Below, piece after piece: positions 61,181 to 64,000 of a DNA stretch of 64,000 nucleotides; positions within the stretch are counted from its first letter, which is position 1; each line of letters opens with the position of its first letter. Location of the stretch: the NCBI GenBank assembly GCA_021324885.1, contig JAJPIF010000026.1:30003-94002 (forward strand), written 5' to 3'. The notes beneath the pieces were generated by a model, which was given only the letters and a program-made list of their open reading frames with translations, made no database searches and was not told the origin of the DNA. The DNA comes from Pseudomonadota bacterium (GTDB lineage Bacteria; Desulfobacterota; Binatia; Binatales; Binataceae). The translations under genes were made by a program, and so were the position numbers.

Positions 61181-61421
61181 CTGAAGCTACCGTCCGTTAC
61201 CACGGCTTTGTGGTGAAGTCGGCAACGAGGGTTTGGACCCTCGTTTCAGCTTGCGCTGCGACTGGCGCCTGTGAACTTGACCCGCATGTCCTTGTCGCCC
61301 GGAAGGCAGTAGGCTTTCATGCGCCGGATCGAGGCGTTCAGCGATTGACTGAACTCCAATAGGGCAAACGAATCTATTTTCCAGGATCGGCTGAGCGACG
61401 GTGTCTTGATCGGGCTGGCGC

Positions 61422-61451
61422 TTGACGTTCCCGAGCATTCGTGGCTAATAT
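61422..61451 (+). promoter_or_regulatory. Sigma-70-type promoter for the amidohydrolase
   Basis: TTGACG (61422-61427) and TAATAT (61446-61451) are 18 bases apart, a good match. The predicted start near 61458 falls inside the operator at 61451-61464, the arrangement expected for repression. Confidence 0.6.
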
Positions 61452-61464
61452 CTCCGAACGGAGA
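61451..61464. promoter_or_regulatory. Candidate MarR operator, copy 3
   Basis: TCTCC-GAAC-GGAGA, a perfect dyad (ATCTCCG-AA-CGGAGAT in full) that begins at the last base of the -10 box and covers the predicted transcription start. Its arms equal those at 60428. Confidence 0.6.
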
Positions 61465-61533
61465 TGAGTTTGCTCCCGCGCAGCTTTTCAATATGCAGTC
61501 CCGTGGACCTGAACATCCGAACGAGCACAGATC

Positions 61534-62646
61534 ATGAACACGCCAATTGTTTCTTCCGACGGACATGTTGTTGAACCCGCGACCTTGTGGGCTGAGCGTC
61601 TGGACCGGCGATTTCGCGACAAAGCTCCGCGAGTCGTTGACAAGGGCCAGGGACTGGTTTTCGTGGCGCCCGGCGTGCCCGATCTTCAGGTCGCGCCATT
61701 TTACGCCCTCGGCGCCGAGGGCGAGAAGCTGAAGGAGATAATGACCAGGGGATATGAGGCGGCGCGTCCGGGCACTTGGGACCCGGATGAGCGGATCAAG
61801 GATATGGAGGTGGACGGCGTCGCCGCCGAAGTGATTTATCCCTCGCTCGCCTTTGCGCTTTTCGGGCTGTCCGACAGCGAGCTGCAGGCCGCATGCTTCA
61901 AGGCCTACAACGACTGGATGGCGGAATTTGCCTCCCATTCACCAAAGCGGCTGTTCCCGGTTGCTCTGATTTCCCTGGAAGACGTGCCCGCGGGCGTGGC
62001 GGAAGTCAGGCGGGCCGCGAAACTGGGGTTACGCGGAGCCATGATCTGGTCGGGTCCACCATCGGACCGGCCGTATCATTGCGGTATCTACGATTCGTTT
62101 TTCGCGGCGGCCGAGGAATGTGGAATGGTGGTCACCATGCACGAGATCACCTCGCGCGAAAATAAAAAGGCGATCAGGATCGACGGCAGCCCCGAGTTCC
62201 TGACCTTCTCCAGCCTCCATTTTGTTCACGAGATGCAGGAGACGCTGTGCAGCCTGGTCTTCGGTGGAGTGCTCGAGCGCTTCCCGAACCTGAAGATTGT
62301 ATCCGTGGAACTGGGGGCGGGATGGGTGCCTTATTTCGTCTGGCAGATGGATCGGCGCTTTAAGAAATTCGCTCCGATGGCCCAACGCCAGCTCAGGCAT
62401 CTGCCATCTGATTATCTGCGCCGTCAGGTCTTCTGGACCTTCGAGATTGACCCAATCGGGCCTCGAGTGACGAGGTTCTTTGGCGAGGACAACTACATGT
62501 GGGCTTCGGATTACCCGCACAGCGCAACCACCTGGCCAAGGTCCCGGGAGGTGATAGCCGATATTTTCAGCGACGTTCCCGAGGCGATCAAGAACAAGAT
62601 CGTGGGTCAGAACTGCGCAAAGCTTTTTAACATGGATCTGAATTGA
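61534..62646 (+). CDS. Amidohydrolase-2 family protein
   Basis: The product is 370 residues, with IVSSDGHVVEPATLW (Gly in place of the usual Ser in the DSH motif), MEVDGVAAEVIYPSLAFALF, YNDWMAEFASHSPKRLFPVA, VELGAGWVPYFVWQMDRRFK and an intact WASDYPHSATTWP. Predicted to be a metal-dependent hydrolase or decarboxylase of a carboxylated substrate. Its promoter and a MarR operator lie just upstream. Likely under the control of the local MarR regulator. Confidence 0.88.
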   Translation: MNTPIVSSDGHVVEPATLWAERLDRRFRDKAPRVVDKGQGLVFVAPGVPDLQVAPFYALGAEGEKLKEIMTRGYEAARPGTWDPDERIKDMEVDGVAAEVIYPSLAFALFGLSDSELQAACFKAYNDWMAEFASHSPKRLFPVALISLEDVPAGVAEVRRAAKLGLRGAMIWSGPPSDRPYHCGIYDSFFAAAEECGMVVTMHEITSRENKKAIRIDGSPEFLTFSSLHFVHEMQETLCSLVFGGVLERFPNLKIVSVELGAGWVPYFVWQMDRRFKKFAPMAQRQLRHLPSDYLRRQVFWTFEIDPIGPRVTRFFGEDNYMWASDYPHSATTWPRSREVIADIFSDVPEAIKNKIVGQNCAKLFNMDLN

Positions 62647-62770
62647 GATAAGAACTGGCGCATTCTCAAAGCACAAGGAGCAGGTGGCGCGGGATCACCA
62701 CGACGGCGGTCGTGGGCACGTCCAGGGGCGCCGGAATGGAAAGCCTCTTCGAGCAGCCGGAAATCATCCG

Positions 62771-62814
62771 GTTGACGATGTTTGCCGATTAAGTTGACGA
62801 TGTTTGCCGATTAA
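62771..62814. repeat. Perfect 22-bp tandem duplication
   Basis: The unit beginning GTTGACGATGTTTGCCG occurs at 62771-62792 and again, identical, at 62793-62814; the next bases (ATTGATGATCG) start a third, diverged copy. It lies about 100 bases before the last gene. TTGCCG (62804-62809) and TACAAT (62829-62834) are 19 bases apart, a possible promoter. Confidence 0.8.
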
Positions 62815-62915
62815 ATTGATGATCGTTTTACAATAGCCGCTGGAGGCGGTTGCCGGCGAAGCAACTGCGCGTTCGTGGAGCGCCGTTATCAAGGTCCAAG
62901 GGAGCCTAAGGCACA

Positions 62916-64000
62916 ATGGCGTCAGACAAAACAAACGGCCTGGTAATCGATTGCAACAGTCACGTGTACGAGCCCGAGGCAATCTGGGACAGGTATGTGC
63001 CTCAGGAATATCGGGTACCCGTTCGCACCGCTTTCTGGCATTGCGTTGATGCCGCAACCGGTTTGATAACGGTAGTCCTCAATGGCAGAAGCGCCAGGCC
63101 CATGACGCAAAGCCGCATCATCCGCCAGGCTATCTGGCGGCCGGGGATGTCCTTGGATGACATCGGCGCGCTGGATCCCAACAAACCCCATCCAATCAAT
63201 CCGGGTGCACAGGATCCCGACGCACGCGTAAAGGACATGGATCGGATGGGGATTCGGCATGCGGTGGTCTTTCCCACGTTGTTTTTGGAGTACCTGCCGG
63301 TAGTTGAGAATCCCGACATGGCGCGCGTGTTGGCTAGCGCTTACAATGATTGGGTCGCCGATTTTTGCGGCACGCATCGTGATCGGCTGATTCCGGCCGC
63401 CATCTTGCCGATGCAGGATGTGGGGTTGGCGATCAAGGAAGTCCGGCGCGCGGCGGCGAACAACTTCAAAGCCGTGGTTATCAGGCCCAGTTTCTTCGAG
63501 GGGCGTTTTCTCAATCATCCGTATTACAACGAACTGTGGAAGGAACTGGATCGGGCTAACCTGGCGGTTTTCCTGCATCCTTCAAGCGGCAGCACCAATC
63601 CCGAATGGACCTCCGAAGGGTCATATGTGGATCGGATCGCCGCCAACCTCAGGATCGGACACTACATCAGCGAGTCGATCGCGCCGATGATGGACAATTC
63701 GTTGCTGATGGTCGCGTTTTGCTTTTATGGTCATCTCGAGGAATACCCGAAATTGCGTATTGCTTTTACCAACAGTGGCGCCTCGTGGGTTCCTCTGGCG
63801 CTGGAGAAGGCCGAGACGCGTCTGGCGCTCAACCGGATACCGGATGTAAGCCTCGAGCCCGAGCACGTGTGGGAGGAGCGCGGGACCTCGATGGCGGTGT
63901 TTCACGCGTGGGAGAGTTCGGTCATGCGGCAGTATGAAGATTTCGCCAAATTCGCGGCGTTCGGTTCCGGCTACCCGTTCCATGACACCGCAACGCCGGC
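62916..64000 (+). CDS. Amidohydrolase-2 family protein, cut by window end
   Basis: The frame starts at the ATG at 62916 and runs open to 64000 (about 361 residues seen, no stop). It shows VIDCNSHVYEPEAIW (first metal position Asn-Ser-His instead of Asp-Ser-His), VKDMDRMGIRHAVVFPTLFL, YNDWVADFCGTHRDRLIPAA, VIRPSFFEGRFLNHPYYNEL and VAFCFYGHLEEYPKLRIAFT. At the C-terminal metal position it reads FGSGYPFHDTATP, with Gly where relatives have Asp. It may therefore have a changed metal site. Confidence 0.85.
   Translation, partial: MASDKTNGLVIDCNSHVYEPEAIWDRYVPQEYRVPVRTAFWHCVDAATGLITVVLNGRSARPMTQSRIIRQAIWRPGMSLDDIGALDPNKPHPINPGAQDPDARVKDMDRMGIRHAVVFPTLFLEYLPVVENPDMARVLASAYNDWVADFCGTHRDRLIPAAILPMQDVGLAIKEVRRAAANNFKAVVIRPSFFEGRFLNHPYYNELWKELDRANLAVFLHPSSGSTNPEWTSEGSYVDRIAANLRIGHYISESIAPMMDNSLLMVAFCFYGHLEEYPKLRIAFTNSGASWVPLALEKAETRLALNRIPDVSLEPEHVWEERGTSMAVFHAWESSVMRQYEDFAKFAAFGSGYPFHDTATP

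Larger units (their letters stand above)
61181..61533. other. Gap before the 61.5 kb amidohydrolase
   Basis: 353 bases. Apart from the promoter and operator at 61422-61464, the minus strand has protein-like sequence (ALLEFSQSLNASIRRMKAYC) at about 61250-61380, but no start codon or full gene could be set, so it is not called. Confidence 0.35.

Noticed and set aside
61246..61938. Minus-strand frame of 230 codons crossing the amidohydrolase start
   Set aside because: Most of it is antisense to the amidohydrolase. Only the last 40 residues look protein-like, and no start could be set for them alone.

Overview
The window is GC-rich (low 60s by eye) and densely coded on both strands. It has Gram-negative hallmarks: a signal-peptide beta-barrel porin, a DUF1329 outer-membrane protein, KdpFABC, and NtrC/sigma-54-type control. 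The high density of type III (CaiB/BaiF) CoA-transferases, amidohydrolase-2 proteins, a flavin LLM oxidoreductase, a P450 and a thiolase/DUF35 pair resembles uncultured soil or groundwater lineages related to Desulfobacterota, such as Candidatus Binatota. That placement is an inference from gene content. Several broken genes suggest a drifting genome or a draft, metagenome-type assembly.

Layout. 0-5 kb: nuoI, thiC, a one-Cys peroxiredoxin, a rhodanese-ThiF/MoeB fusion and a histidine phosphatase. 5-6.5 kb: a CoA-transferase and a DUF302 gene, convergent and both cut at one junction, then a DUF202 membrane protein. 6.9-9.4 kb: pth, tyrS and an exported hypothetical. 9.4-27.3 kb: a transport and signalling island with two PII-like proteins, a KimA-like K+ transporter, a CBS protein, kdpFABC with an unusually long kdpC, a porin, a KinB/AlgB-like kinase and sigma-54 regulator joined in one frame, and an APC permease. 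Three or four GG-N10-GC (sigma-54-like) elements lie in front of the PII-like genes, a dapA fragment and the APC permease. 27.4-29.6 kb: an ECF sigma / zinc-finger anti-sigma / two exported proteins operon. 29.8-35 kb: a catabolic operon (thiolase-fold protein, DUF35, two CoA-transferases, amidohydrolase). 35-40 kb: a degenerate receiver protein and bioF-bioA-bioD. 40-56.7 kb: dispersed catabolic enzymes (hydrolase, aldo/keto reductase, CaiB-like and other CoA-transferases, crotonase, LLM oxidoreductase, two tandem amidohydrolases, ferritin-like, SnoaL-like and VOC proteins, P450, HpaB-type hydroxylase, DapA-family lyase). 57-64 kb: DUF1329, a D-aminoacylase-type amidohydrolase, a MarR regulator and two more amidohydrolases, the last cut by the window end.

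How the genes work together. The 9.4-21 kb block looks like a potassium import module: two independent K+ importers, an outer-membrane pore, and candidate nucleotide-sensing proteins (PII-like, CBS). No kdpDE is present; a sigma-54-type two-component system sits where it might be expected. The 57-61.5 kb block shares one short dyad, TCTCC-N4-GGAG, in front of DUF1329, in the deacylase/MarR divergent gap, and over the promoter of the 61.5 kb amidohydrolase. This is probably the operator of the local MarR regulator. No tRNA, rRNA, CRISPR array or complete insertion sequence was seen.
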